From Rotaria sordida (taxonomy: Eukaryota; Rotifera; Eurotatoria; Philodinida; Philodinidae), in NCBI GenBank assembly GCA_905250125.1, contig CAJNOL010001052.1, positions 1-64,000 of the forward strand: a stretch of 64,000 nucleotides of DNA, in the 5' to 3' direction. This document shows positions 11,604 through 24,088 of this stretch, piece by piece; position 1 is the first letter of the stretch, and the number at the start of each line of letters is the position of its first letter. Position numbers and translations under genes: made by a program. The notes under the pieces are model-generated. The model worked only from the letters and a program-made list of their open reading frames with translations. It was not told where the DNA came from and did not search any database.

Positions 11604-13127
11604 TAGTGTTCATTTAGAATAATGCCATCATATGAGTGGCTCATGAACCATCTCAGGATGCTTTAAATAAAAAAAACAAATTTTTTTCAGGCAAACGACT
11701 GTTTTTTGTCAAATATTTTTTTCTATTTCTCATCGCTTACGACAGACATAGCCTAAATGTTTGAACATTTTCCAAATACATTCCTTATCAAAAAATAGTA
11801 ATTATGACTGAAATTTTTGCTAATGAATGTTCTTTAGTAAAAAAAGAATTACCGTTTCACACAAAGATCGAGGATAGTTGTAGGCTGCAATAACCTATAG
11901 TTCCCTAGTTTTTCATTCAAAAGATAATCTGATAGTTGGGACGATTATCTCATCAATTTATTAAGTTTTGTATAAGTACACAGAAAGAAGAGAAGAGAAA
12001 TATGTCTGTTTCTATAGATTTTCAGTGAAATATTGCTTCTTAATTGTACCCTTCGTCTTTTTGTGATCAATATTAGTATAGATAAGGGCTTACTCTGTTT
12101 GAAATTGGTTCGTTCACATGAACATAGAAGAGATAGAAGACTTTTCATCTTTTTGTATTTTTGCACAATTTGTGCGAATTATCGTCATTTAATCATGTGT
12201 CACACAGATAACTACAGGAAAAAAATCCGTAAAAGAAAGAAAAACATGTAATCAGTATTCTTCTCTCTATTTTTTCTCATTATTATTAGACATTCAATTA
12301 GCATTGTTTTTGTTTGTTTTTTTCTCGAGTTTTTTCCTATCTTTCATCTATCGTTAGGTACCAAATCAATGATATAATAGTTAGTGATCCGAGCTTTGTA
12401 AAGGACAGAACGATCGTGTTCTGTAAGTTATAAATATAATCGAAAATTTTGATTGTCAATACATAGAAATAGAAACTGCTTAAATGCTTTGTTTTCTAAT
12501 AATTTACCATAGTCAATTGTGGAATATCATATCAAACAATAATAACAGTTGAATTGATAAGTATATTAGATGTTTGTAATTTTAGAAAAAAAAATTATCG
12601 ATCGAACAATTGTGAAAGTTATTCAATGGATGGAGATGATTTACAATCGATATATCGTTTGTTATATCTTCAACTTCGTCTTCTTTTGCACTCTTTTCTT
12701 ATTAATACTTTCCAAATAAGGTTATTCGGTTTTTTGAGAAAAAAACAGAAAAGGAAAGTAGTTATATTCAATAAGTTCCTTTTTTTGTAGTAGAACTCAG
12801 TAACATACATACAATAACATAGTTATACAGATTGGTATTTACTAACATGTTTTCTCTTGAAATCTTCGGTAGTTTGAGTAATTCATTTATCTTAAAATAT
12901 AACTATTTTATGACAATGAAAACAATAAGACATCAATGTCATTTAGATGATTAAGTTTCATAGTAAAATTAAAAAATTTTCGTACATATCTTAATGAGAG
13001 ATTTTTAGCAAACTTTCAATAAAAAAATACTGAGGATCAAGCTAAGTGGATTGATTATTATTTCTTTTAGATATATTTAGAGAATGATAATATCATATAT
13101 ATTGTTCAACAACATGAAAAGCCATAT
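11604..13127. other. Gene-poor stretch
   Basis: Only short AT-rich open frames without domain similarity are found on both strands. Nothing here supports a gene call. Confidence 0.4.
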
Positions 13128-13173
13128 GAGGGTGTGAGTATGGGTGTACATTTTCCTCACACCCACACCCACC
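13128..13173. repeat. TGTGGG-type inverted tract 5
   Basis: GAGGGTGTGAGTATGGGTGT, spacer ACATTTTCCT, then CACACCCACACCCACC. The spacer is nearly the reverse complement of that in the tract at 28854 (AGGAAAATG). G-rich arm first. Confidence 0.65.
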
Positions 13174-14478
13174 AATTAATCTCATTATTTTTTGGATTTG
13201 CAACTCTTTTGTTTTTAGTTCATAATTTTTTTAGGATACTATAATATTCAGTCTTTAATAAACTCTTAATGATATATAAATATTTCTATTCAAAACAAAA
13301 AAATAAAGTCTTCATGAAAAGTATACGCAACGTTTCTGCTTACGAAATTTTTTAATAAAAATCTTCGAATATCGAGTTGTAATTGCACAGGTTTATCTCT
13401 ATTTTTTTTATACAACAATATTTCTGAGGAGCAGTGTTACTGATCGGTGCCTTATCAGAGCAAGGGAAAAAAGGAAAAGAAAGAAAAGATTCTTGTATAA
13501 ATCTTATATAATTCTTTTTTGCAAAAGTCTAACTAGGGAATCTCTCGAAGTGATAAAAAGCTTTCGGATTCAGACTACTGTTATCTTGTGGACCCTAGTG
13601 AGTAGTGAAGTATCCCAAGTTGGTTTGTCTCCTTATTGCTTTGGGAGGGAGTTATGACCGGTTTACTGATTTTTTGAATTATGGTACCACGTGAATACCA
13701 CACTTTTGGATAGACATTCGAAGCAATATAAAATAGAAAACTGATCTGAGCTGTCAAAATTGTCCATTTACAACCACCCAAAAAGATGAGAACATTTGTA
13801 AAGATAAGACACGAAGGAACAGGACATCCGGATATGATTGCCAATGAATAATAGCCAATAGTGAAAAAAGTGTCATAGTGAAGCTTTTAAGGTTTTAGTG
13901 AAGATCTTGAACTTTTCAAGGTTCTAGCTTTGGGTATCATTTTCTGAACCTTTTATCGGTTCTAGTCAGTAACCATAAAGCTCCAAAAAGGTTCATTATA
14001 ACGTCTTTTTTGTTGTTTTTACAGAGGAAACTGACCCACAAAAGTCCATAGTTCACGCGCTTTGCAACTATCAATCAGCTCTTTCCAAACCTCGAATGAT
14101 GATGAAATGTTTATAGATCGAAAAGATAATCTTCCAGCATCATGTGAGTCACAATCGAAATATGATAGTGGCTGTGTTCCAGAACTTGAACTACTTTGTT
14201 TCCAAATTCTTCGATAATTTCAATGAAGAAGAACAAGCATTGAATATAGTGCTCTCATTCTCCAAGTCAATAGGACGAAGAATGTAAGAAAAGGAATCTT
14301 TTAGTTGAAGGATACATCCAAATGTGCAGTTATCATTTTTCAACATTAAAATAGACATACATGTTATATGTCTCTGTTATCTTTAATATATCACGTTATC
14401 TTATCGGTTCATCGGTGAAGGTGAAGTATGAGGGGACAAATATAAACGAACACAGTTAACACAACACATATCATCAAG
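13174..14478. other. Intergenic stretch upstream of the GH3 gene
   Basis: No supported gene. An 87-codon open frame on the minus strand at 13581-13844 has some hydrophobic segments but no recognised family. The part 14020-14290 has coding-like words on the plus strand without a continuous frame. Confidence 0.35.
14441..14446 (+). promoter_or_regulatory. Candidate TATA box of the GH3 gene
   Basis: TATAAA lies 38 bp before the start codon at 14479 in an otherwise unstructured upstream region. The distance allows a short 5' leader. Weak evidence, since the region is AT-rich. Confidence 0.3.
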
Positions 14479-16850
14479 ATGCGTTTGCTAATGTTCTTAA
14501 CCCTCATAATTTCAGTTCGTGGACAAAAGGGCAATTTTCCTGATTGCAAATCAGGTCCACTGGCAACATTTCCAATTTGTGATCAATCGCTTTCTTCTCG
14601 TCAACGAGCGGCTGATCTCGTCAGTCGAATGACAATTGCTGAGAAAATTACTCAAATGGTCACAACAGCAGCAGCTATTCCTCGTCTCGGTCTACCGAAG
14701 TATGAATGGTGGTCTGAGGCACTTCATGGCATTGCCTTTTCGCCAGGTGTTTCTTTCGGCGGTGATCTACCTTTCGCCACCTCGTTTGCTGCCCCTCTCA
14801 ATCTTGGTGCTTCCTTCAACATGCATTTGGTCTATCGAATGGGAACGGTCATTTCTACCGAAGCACGCGCATTCAATAACGAAGGTCGAGCAGGTTTGAC
14901 CTTTTTTACACCAATGCTCAATATCTTTCGTGATCCACGTTGGGGTCGTGGTCAAGAAACACCTGGTGAAGACCCATTTCTCACTTCACAATATGCCTAT
15001 GCATTAGTCAATGGTCTGCAAACTGGTGAAGATGATCGTTATTTGAAGATTGCTACCAATTGTAAAGCTTATAATGCTTATGACCTCGAAGAATGGAATG
15101 GCACTGATCGATTTCATTTCGATGCTCGCATCAATGATCAGGACTTAGTCGAGACCTATTTGCCTCCATTTGAAACCTGCATTCGAGATGCTCGAGCAGC
15201 CAGCATCATGTGTAGTTACAATTCCATAAATGGTGTTCCAGCTTGTGCCAATCAATTTCTTATCGAAACTCTTGCTCGGTAGGGAACTTCGATTTTATCA
15301 TCTTCACATGACGATCACTTGTTTCTCTTAGGCGATCGTACCATCTTGACGGTTTTGTCGTCAGCGATTGTGGAGCCATTGCAACCATTATGTATACCCA
15401 CAATTATACAAGGACCGTTCAAGATACAGTAGCTGTTGCATTGCATGCCGGAACAGATCTTAATTGTGGTGATTTCTATCGGCAACATGTTCAAGAAGCG
15501 TTGAATAATAAAACGATTATTGAAAGTGACATTGATCAAGCACTTGAACGAATATTTCATGTTCTCGTTCGACTTGGCTACTTTGATCCACCTGAACAAC
15601 AAATTTATCGACAATTTAACAAAGACAATGTCAACACTGTGGAAGCTCAGCAACTTGCCTTAGAAACTGCTCAAGAAGGAATTGTTTTGTTGAAAAATCT
15701 CAACAATGCTTTACCATTGAATTTTGATCAATTACAAAACAAAAAAATTGCTTTAATTGGTCCAACAGCCAATGCAACCGTATTGATGCAGAGCAATTAT
15801 TACGGTCAAGCACCGTACCTTATTGATCCAATCACTGGTTTCAAATCGGTCATAGGAGGTTTGATCAATACTGTAATACTTTCGATTGTGAGATTCATGC
15901 TTTTTTTTGCAGGCAGGTCTATCGATGTAGAATTTGCTTACGGCTGTGCAATATCAGGCACAGATGAAAGTGGGTTTGCAGCAGCGATTCAGTTAGCCCG
16001 TCAATCAGACATTGTCATCTTTTTTGGTGGACTTGATCAAGCAACTGCAGCAGAAGGTCATGATCGTACATCAATCACCCTTCCAGATATTCAACTAAAT
16101 CTGTTAAGACAACTCGAACAAGTTGTTCATTCGCCCATCCATGTTGTCATGATGTCTGGTAATAGTCTTGATCTTTCGCATATTCGTGATTCTGATACCT
16201 ATGGGAGTCTTATCTGGATGGGTTATGCCGGACAAGCTGGTGGTCTAGCTATAGCAAAAATAATCTTTGGTCAATATAACCCTGCTGGACGATTACCCAT
16301 GACCATATATCCTGCTTCATATGTCGATTTAGTAAGTATGTTTGATATGCAAATGCGACCTTCTCCTGTAAATCCTGGCCGAACATACAAATTTTACACT
16401 GGTCAAGCAATTTATGAGTTTGGCACTGGACTTTCCTACAGCACTTTTGTCTACTCATGGACCAATCATACAATGATCTCTTCCTATTCGATTCAATCAT
16501 TGATAAAAGATAATCATGATGAGAAGCGTATTGTCACGAAAGATTTACGTATCAATGTAACCAATACAGGCCCAATGGCTGGCGATAATGTCGTTCTAGC
16601 CTTTGTTTCACCACCACAAACCCCTCGAAATGATCAAACACCACCAATCAAACAGCTTTTCGGCTTCGAACGTGTGCATTTGAATGTTAACGAAACTATT
16701 CAAGTCTTTTTTCCTTTCTCTGTCAGTGCTCTTCTCACAGTCGCTAGTAACGGTTTGAAATGGTTACACCCTGGACAGTATCGTATTCTGATTGGTCAGC
16801 AAGTAATACACATCATTGAATTGCAAGGCAAATCTGCACGTTGGTCTTGA
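14479..16850 (+). CDS. Secreted GH3 beta-D-xylosidase-like glycoside hydrolase
   Basis: Three exons (14479-15278, 15332-15858, 15913-16850) join in frame to 754 residues, the usual size of plant and microbial beta-xylosidases of glycoside hydrolase family 3. A signal peptide (MRLLMFLTLIISVRG) directs secretion, fitting digestion of xylan side products in the gut. The N-terminal barrel has EWWSEALHG, DPRWGRGQETPGEDP and MCSYNSINGVP; the nucleophile is the Asp of VVSDCGA (about residue 279). The GH3 C-terminal domain (IALIGPTAN, GGLDQ, AAEGHDR, EFGTGLSY) and a fibronectin-III-like end follow. The second intron is 54 nt and frame-preserving, so a 772-residue form is also possible. The substrate-binding KH pair reads KA (residues 196-197), which may reduce activity. 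AATAAA starts at 16860. The family is rare in animals; horizontal origin is likely. Confidence 0.9.
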
Positions 16851-16865
16851 ACAGCAGCAAATAAA

Positions 16866-17164
16866 GAAAACTTGTATTAATCACAGAATAGATTATTTCA
16901 GTAGCAATGTAGTTCATACTCATTGCAATATATATAGGACCGTTGTATCATGAATATATCAGTGTGGAGAGTGCATATGCATATGCTAAATCACATCGGT
17001 TTGAAATATCTATACGATAAATGACTATTTTTTGTCAGACATTTCCACAAATGAAACATAATTTCACATCATGTTTTGAATATAAAACCACTTGACAGCT
17101 GTCAAATCACATGAGAACAGGCATTGTTGTCGAAATTTATCCAGAAAATCTCGTTGACAAACAA
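16866..17164. other. 3' flank of the GH3 gene
   Basis: No gene seen. The segment 17050-17164 precedes the duplicated segment described next and is absent from its second copy. Confidence 0.4.
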
Positions 17165-17224
17165 CGGGTGTAGGTTTTGGATCTGGATTCACTGGAAGAT
17201 CACTCTCACACTCATCCACACCCA
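17165..17224. repeat. TGTGGG-type inverted tract 6, diverged, shared with the second copy
   Basis: GGGTGTAGG, spacer with ATCTGGATTCACTGGAAGATC, then CTCACACTCATCCACACCC. The same spacer occurs at about 43922-43950. G-rich arm first. Confidence 0.55.
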
Positions 17225-17228
17225 GATG

Positions 17229-18275
17229 CATCATTAGGTGAAACAAATTATACTATAGATAGCGAATGTTATATTTAAACAGCAAATAATCATCTTATAT
17301 TTAGTTGTGTTACAAAATGAACTCGTGGAAAAATGTAGATGAAATCTAATATATAAATTAACACTAAAATCTACATATAATAATGTAATTTATTTTGATA
17401 TTTATGTTTACATGTAAATAAATGTGTAAAATCATTTAATATTGATGATAAATTTATTGTTTGTTTTTGTTTGATAATCAGAATAGAAATTATCTGTTAC
17501 AATAGTTTGATTATCAAGATGAATTTAAAGATAATTATCTTCATTTTTATCAATAGTTGATGTTGGTAAATATACATTAATATCTAATGTGTAAATATTT
17601 TCTTTAACATTAGTTGCTTCATATTGAGTTTGATTATTAAAAATTCGATTTTACTGAAATATTGTTAGTATTAAATTTGCTAAACCATTATGAAACTAAT
17701 TAGAAATTGAAAGAGAACGTGGTGGTGGTTGTTTTTCAGATAGAATATTCGTTATTGGCTTATCAAAACTAAGGTTACGAATTGGTTGAAGATGATAACA
17801 GGAACAGATGATAATGAATTTTTATAATCGTCATCAATCGATTTTTCTTTTAAAGGTTTTGTGAATTTATCAATCAGACGTAATTGTACTTAACGTAGAA
17901 GTTCATCAAATGTTGGTAATGGTGAAAGATTTTGACAAGATATTTCAATTATTTTTTTTTTCGTTTATAAATTGGTGATGGTGTAACATAAGTTAATTCT
18001 TGATTTAGATCAAGTGTACGTTATCTATTAAATTCACGATCTAATTCTTCAGTAATTGGAGATTATTTTGGTTTTATTATTGATTTTTATCGATAAGAAT
18101 TTGTTGTTATAGATTGTTCAGATAATGATGTAGACGTTGGGATTGGTGATGATTGAAGAGGAATATTTAATGATTTTCTACTTTTTGTCTTCAATTTTTG
18201 AACGTTCAGCAGATGTAAAACTGGATTTATTAGGACTATTAGATAATGATGATGAATCGAATGGAGAATTTTAAC
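17229..18275 (-). pseudogene. Decayed gene of unknown family, copy A of a dispersed duplication
   Basis: Read on the minus strand, segments such as NNQTQYEATNVKENIYTLDI, NEDNYL-stop-IHLDNQTIV and SPITEELDREFNR look like former coding sequence, but stops and frame changes occur throughout. The 3' part (about 17229-17770) is the direct counterpart of 44025-44624, where the corresponding frame is intact for about 81 codons. The product cannot be identified. Low complexity (Asn, Ser, Asp, Thr) suggests a disordered protein. Confidence 0.55.
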
Positions 18276-18356
18276 ATAGCCTATCGCGACTTAGATCTCA
18301 CGAATGAGAACTAAAATTTAAAAAAGTTTTAAAAATAAATTGAAGTTTTGAAAAGA

Positions 18357-18413
18357 AAGGTGTGGCTGTGAAAATCAGTCTCTTCCTTACACTTACACCC
18401 ACATCCACACCCT
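18357..18413. repeat. TGTGGG-type inverted tract 7
   Basis: AGGTGTGGCTGTG, spacer of about 22 bp, then TTACACCCACATCCACACCC. G-rich arm first. Confidence 0.6.
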
Positions 18414-18455
18414 ACATATCGATATGCACATCTTCCAGATGTAGAATTCAGTGAG

Positions 18456-19331
18456 CTAAACGAGCAATCGTACTGACCTGAAATCACAGCGAGAGTAAGA
18501 TGACAGCAAACTCAGGAAGAAAATTTTTTTGTCAAATATGATTTTGGTACCTGAAGTGAGACATTGACAAATCCACTGATTTCTAAAAGCTTTCTCGATC
18601 GGATGGCTCTCATAGACGAAACAATCTATGCCACCTAACGAAGTGCCTGCTTGGAAACTGATCCATGGTCGATATCCAAGAGTGTCCACAGCGGATGTGA
18701 ACATGGTTTTTATTCGTTGATAACTTTTGTTCGATCAATCTACGATCTTTGCCCATGTACATGTAGCGCATCTGTTGGTCAGCAATCGGATATTGGTTTT
18801 CGTCCCTATAGTGACCGGTGGTGAGACCTGTTTGAATAAACAGAGTGAGATCAGGTTCGTTCTTGAATCAATGATTAAACTATTGGATCATCTTCATTTT
18901 GATTCTCTCATCCATCGGTCATTCATAACATAATCCACAGTGACTGGAATTGCATTGCTATGATTGATAAAAATCAGATACTCATCCAAACGCATGATCC
19001 CGACCAGATAATGAATATCGCCTTTGTACAAATCATTCGTGCCATGTGCAGTGAAAACGGCTCGCAGAGCCAGTGACTGTCGCAAGGTACCCATTATCAA
19101 AGGATTGAAGGTGGACCAACTCGAACCGAGCATTTTCAATCGACCATTAAGAGTGACCACCGAGAGCGAGTTGTTCAATAACGTGCAACTGAAGCAACAT
19201 GAAACGAAAGAGAATCCTATTGGGAAAAATTCATGCTTACATATTTTCGATAGGATTTGTATTGGAGTAGAATGGGAGTTGTCAGTATCACGAAAAGAAA
19301 TGCTTAAGGTGATTACCGTCGCTGACATACA
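18456..19331 (-). pseudogene. Coding-like remnants of an unrecognised protein
   Basis: Two open stretches on the minus strand (18894-19328, up to 144 codons; 18456-18704, 82 codons) have mixed, protein-like composition, for example WSTFNPLIMGTLRQSLALRA and SAVDTLGYRPWISFQAGTS. They may be exons of one decayed gene; the first is cut at its 5' side by the foldback at 19332. A similar-looking remnant (VYALDTLGY, ISPFGRLQYTSPVY) is at 44927-45564. No family is recognised. Confidence 0.3.
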
Positions 19332-19562
19332 TGTAGAAGTTGAAAACTCGGTTCGAGTCGGGAAATGTATTCGACTATTTGATGAGCTGGGATCTAGACA
19401 CCTGTTAGTTACAAAGTGCTAGAACACATAAGATGGATATGTACCTGTGAATGAAGCCTGACGGGTGCAACCTGCTAATGTTGTACTTAAATACTCGAAA
19501 ACTTGAATAGTTGAATAGTTCAATAAACTTTTTCGAGTCGAACCGAGTTTTCGATTTCTACA
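19332..19562. mobile_element. Foldback/MITE, 231 bp
   Basis: Inverted ends TGTAGAAGTTGAAAACTCGG and CCGAGTTTTCGATTTCTACA with GTTCGAGTCG / CGAGTCGAAC next inside. The element abuts the coding-like remnant at 18894-19328. No target duplication could be read. Confidence 0.65.
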
Positions 19563-20365
19563 CTACGGAAAAAACGAACATTTTTCTACTAATGCTTGTT
19601 GCTGAACGATTAGTGTCTTTGTTATTGAAATAAAACGCATTGAATGACAGTAATTCGACAATAATCCGAAGCAACTTAATCTGAAAAAATTTCAATCGAG
19701 AAACGAATTGTCCGAGTGATATGCATTTGCTCGATGGAGAAACCTAAGATGGAAGTCTGTTCGTTCTCATCTTACTGTAATTTGTTTGAAGACTCTCATT
19801 CATATGATTCAATGAAATTACATGAAAGACGAAGATAGAGATCGTCTGAGAGGGATGATGACTACGAGTAAAAATAAAGTACGTCTCGATTCAACTTGGA
19901 TTGAGTAGGATTTGACTTCACATTTGATTCAATTGTTGGTCTTCAATGAAAAACTTCAAAAATATAGTGATTCTATAACTTTGGCCAGCACTGTAGTGTT
20001 CATTGATCATTATATAATAAAAAATATGACGAAGTTTTTTCTGACTTATCCGTAGAGCACAGATGGATTGGAACATGTGAACACTTTGTATTAGCTTTTT
20101 GTTTTTTTACTTTATTGGAAACAGTCGAAAAAAGAGCAGTTGCATACTTTTTTTCTGCCCTCTTATTATCATAGCGCAACCTTTTGACACTTGAAAATCA
20201 ACGCACAAGATATGCGTGATTAGATTTAGATTATCAAGTGCGGGTATAATTCTTGATGATAATTGCTGAAATAACATAGGAGAAAAGTAAAACAAAATTC
20301 TGGATATTACAGAAGATCAAATGAGAAGTTGAAGGAAAAAAAAATCTTTTTTTTTCTTTTACGGT
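19563..20365. other. Intergenic stretch
   Basis: No supported gene on either strand. Confidence 0.4.
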
Positions 20366-21079
20366 TTATTGCATTTTTTCATCTCGTATTAATTCGATAA
20401 GAATATTTTCTATCGAGTCATCTGAATAATCTCTATATGGATAGAATAGTCGATCAACTTTCTTTTTCCATCGCCATATCGTTGGATCAATTAAGCTCAC
20501 TTGTCTGCCACCCATTTTATTCAGATAAATATGCCGTGCAGCTGGATGTGTTGCTTGAACGAATGCATATTGAAATCCTTTTGTTTTTTGAGCATGATCA
20601 CACAAGACCCTAGTCATTCGACTAGCTAAACCTTGACCAGAATGTTCACCTCGAACGGCAGTAGTAACAATATTTAAAACTGAATTTGGCTTTAGTTCTT
20701 GATTAAAACCACGAGAAATAAACAGATGATTCATTTCATGAGATAAATCACCAATTGCAAGGAAATGTGCAGGACTATCAGCATCGTATGGACGTTGGGT
20801 ATGTGCAAGAAATAGATCGCCAGCGATGGCTGCACCAACAATTTCACCAGAAGGTCGATGTCGTGCAAGAAAGGACAATTGTTCATCGACAACATCGGCT
20901 AATAGTGGCCAAGCACGTTGGTGAAATAAAACGTCTGATGTAAGTTTATCAAAAAACGTAATTGGATTATGTCCATTAAATTCTTCAGCAGTAAGTTGAG
21001 CACATAAACGTGCATCTCTTTCATTGTTGATTATTTCATATGCGTACTCGTTGCTGTTGTCGTTCTCATCGACCATCAT
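20366..21079 (-). CDS. GNAT-family N-acetyltransferase
   Basis: A single uninterrupted exon of 237 residues. The acetyl-CoA binding motif A is visible as VTTAVRGEHSGQGLASRM at residues about 135-152 (pattern R/Q-x-x-G-x-G/A), followed by a helix (LCDHAQKTKGFQYAFVQAT) and the motif B-like HIYLNKMGG. The N-terminal YEIINNERDARLCAQLTAEEF and the HMN-type core (GDLSHEMNHLFISRG) resemble small-molecule acetyltransferases of the arylalkylamine type, but the substrate cannot be assigned. It probably acts in the cytosol on an amine or amino acid. The second in-frame Met (MVDEND) could also start the protein. No intron is visible. Confidence 0.85.
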   Translation of the reverse strand: MMVDENDNSNEYAYEIINNERDARLCAQLTAEEFNGHNPITFFDKLTSDVLFHQRAWPLLADVVDEQLSFLARHRPSGEIVGAAIAGDLFLAHTQRPYDADSPAHFLAIGDLSHEMNHLFISRGFNQELKPNSVLNIVTTAVRGEHSGQGLASRMTRVLCDHAQKTKGFQYAFVQATHPAARHIYLNKMGGRQVSLIDPTIWRWKKKVDRLFYPYRDYSDDSIENILIELIRDEKMQ

Positions 21080-22868
21080 GGTTAATGTGAATGTGGTAGA
21101 AAAGAAAAAAACACTAGTGCAAAAAAGAACAAATGTTCGTTATTTATGCTCAGGCGATGTTTTTTTTTTCCTTTTTCATTCTTTCTATTTCTCTCTCTCT
21201 CTCTCTCTTTCTTGTTTTTTCTTCGTTTTTTTTGCGTTCTCTTCACATGCACTTGGTTCTCTTTCTTACTAATATGATCTAATGCAAGCCGATGTTGGCG
21301 TGCATTGTGATCAGTATGTTTGCTCTGCGATGTAGTGTGCTTGACTATGATGATAAATGACGAAACAGAAAAATCTAGAATGTTGTTAATGCCTGAAATT
21401 TGAACCATTGCCGATGATGGTACACCATTTTTACAAATCTCTATCATTAGATGAAATGTAATCGAATATCCGATTGTAACATCGGTCATCTCGAACCTGA
21501 TCAGGATTGTTTTTTCACAACAATCGATCATGCCATTGACCATTATAGGTAAGTCTTGTCGACTAAGGACATTCGTACGGTTATTTCATCGAGAAAAAAC
21601 AACAACACATTTCTGTGACGATACAGTGGCTTTCGAGATGTATTATTTGTCGGCTATCCAAATTGATCAAACTTTGTTGATGTTACAGAGCGATTACGAT
21701 GGATACTATTCGAAAAGTGAAAGAGCTTCATGTTGATGACGAATATTCGATTCGAATGGCTAAGGATGAATAGGGTGTGAGAGTGTACTTTGCTCGCATC
21801 GTCCGAAAGTTAGCAAAAAACTATCGCAGTTTCGTTGGGGGAGATTTTCGGTCACGTCTCATTGCATCCTTATTGTTAATTAAGTCAATTGTGGACGAAT
21901 GGATAGTCTGTAAGCCAAGCGAATTCTTTTGGTCGAGTCACAATTTCCAATATGACAAAGTACTCGAAATTCAAGAAGGGATTCATCCAAATATCAAATA
22001 AATACTCTGAACATTGGGATGAATCGAACATCTTGAAAAGATTTTTTTTAAATGTTCTCCTAAAGATAATTTCCTGAATTCGGAAAGAAAGAAAAAGCTC
22101 ACGCATTACCATCGTGTGGTGGGCATTTTACATTTTCCAATAGTGTCAACAATATAACTGCATAGCACAAATTTCTTCCACTGATCACATACAAGGACAG
22201 GTACCGAAGAATGTTGATTGATGACTGAATGAGTTCAAAATCATTTGATGATTACAGACTTCAATTGATAAATGTTTTGTAACGAATTCACATTAGATAC
22301 AATTGATTTGTGCTCGACACGATGAAGATGAGACTGGTGACAGTGATGATTCAGATGCATCAAGTCGACCAGAAAAATTTCTTCAAAAGCGACTGTTTCA
22401 CTATTTGTTTCTATGAACGAGTTGCTCATGGTGAGTACGAGAGTGAAACAAGCCTTACGATAGCAGTAGCTGCCGAAGTGGAAACTTCTATCAGTCAGTT
22501 GAAAGAAAAGCACGAGCAATCTTGTCTCGTACTAGTATCCGGCAACTACGATTTCTAAGATGTCATCGAAATGCGTTCTGGAAAGACTGTTAGCGCAGCC
22601 TCTTTAGGGCTGAAATGTGGAACTTACATATCTTCTTCAGCTTCATAATACTAGTACGAAATGCAGAAAGTGTAAAATCAAGAATTTTTTTTACTGCTTT
22701 TTTTGTGATGGGCGTCCTTAGTTTTTGTTTTCATTATTGCTATTCGCTCAGTAATTTTCATTTTCGTAATTCTTTTCTCTTAACTTAACATTTTTATTAT
22801 TATAAGCATTGAATTAAATGACAAATAAGATTGTTATATATAACCATTATTTAACGCTGGTTACCACG
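21080..22868. other. Gene-poor stretch with scattered coding-like words
   Basis: A CT microsatellite lies at about 21190-21210. Short open frames at 21530-21736, 21777-22001 and 22310-22558 on the plus strand have mixed composition but no splice pattern or domain. They could be remnants of one old gene or transposon; I cannot show this. Confidence 0.3.
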
Positions 22869-22912
22869 GTGTGGGTATCGACAGTTCACGAGTAGATTCA
22901 AACTCACACCCT
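22869..22912. repeat. TGTGGG-type inverted tract 8
   Basis: GGTGTGGGTATCG, spacer, then AACTCACACCC. Short arms, G-rich first. Confidence 0.5.
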
Positions 22913-24088
22913 TTCTTTTTTTTCGTTATAAACAAATAAGATGAATTTGTGCGATTTTGTAAAATACTCATATTATTCGAAAAATCATATTTTTATTGAA
23001 AATTATCAATTTTTATATCATCTTACAAAAGAGTTGTCTCATCTTCATAATAATTTAAGTTTCATCAATTTAAGAATCAATAAAACACGAAGCTCTTTTA
23101 GAATAGTGGTACTCTACCAATTATCAGTATTCATATATTCTCATGAAGTTTATAATTTTTTGTCATTGTCTTTTTCAAAACAAAGCCAATCATCTCACAT
23201 CTTACAAAAATCAATGTTGGCCTGTGTAATTCATTTGAAATGAATTGAATCGGACAAGTATAAATTTTTTTTTCTTTTTCTGCAAACAACCTTTATCTAG
23301 TCAAATTCTTAAATGTTCTGCTGCTGCCATGCATAGCCTATCTCGATAGAGTGTGTATTTGCATGGAATGAAAAAAAAACGAAAGTAAGAAGTAAAAAGA
23401 ACAGAAAAAGAATGTCAAGTCTTGCCATGATGCAAAATTAACAAGAAAATCATTCGATAAGAACAAAAATAAGTGCCACATATACAGCACGCAACTGAAA
23501 TCATCTAGTAGATTTATTCAACTTTGGTTATTTGACTGTAGTGAGTAACTTATTATGATGATTGCTAAAGCCAAAAAGAGTATTTTAAACATCATGAACA
23601 TGACGAATATATGACTGGAATATAAAAAACTAAGGATTACCATAGATATGAAAGCGATATCCATCACAAACTATCGTTCATCCGATCGAGTAATGGTGAA
23701 ACTAAGATGGGATTAGGAGCTCAGCATTACCATATTCTATTTTGAGAAATCTTTCGTTTTATAAAATATCGAAAGAATTATAGCAACATGATTGATTCAG
23801 TATTGTCAATGATACTGAAGCACGTAAAATGTCAGTTAAACAATGAAACTATGCTATTTACGACGCAATCGAATTGTTTCACGAACAGTACACAGAAGAA
23901 TATGGCTGTACCTGTAAATGTGTATGTTGGTCTTGTCTTTTTCTAACACTCACACCCCACATCCCGAATCTATTACTTACTATTCTTTATATACTCATTC
24001 TTGCAGGTAATTTTTACTCGTTGACTCAATTGGATTCTTCAAAATACAAACTACTATTCATTCTTAATCTATAGTATTGGCAACTATT
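22913..24088. other. Gene-free AT-rich stretch
   Basis: No supported gene. A lone C-rich run (CACTCACACCCCACATCCC) is at 23949-23966. Confidence 0.4.

Noticed and set aside
21082..21543. 153-codon frame with a Lys/Arg/Glu-rich middle
   Set aside because: The basic part comes from a CT/AG microsatellite and the frame overlaps the probable promoter of the acetyltransferase gene; no domain is visible.
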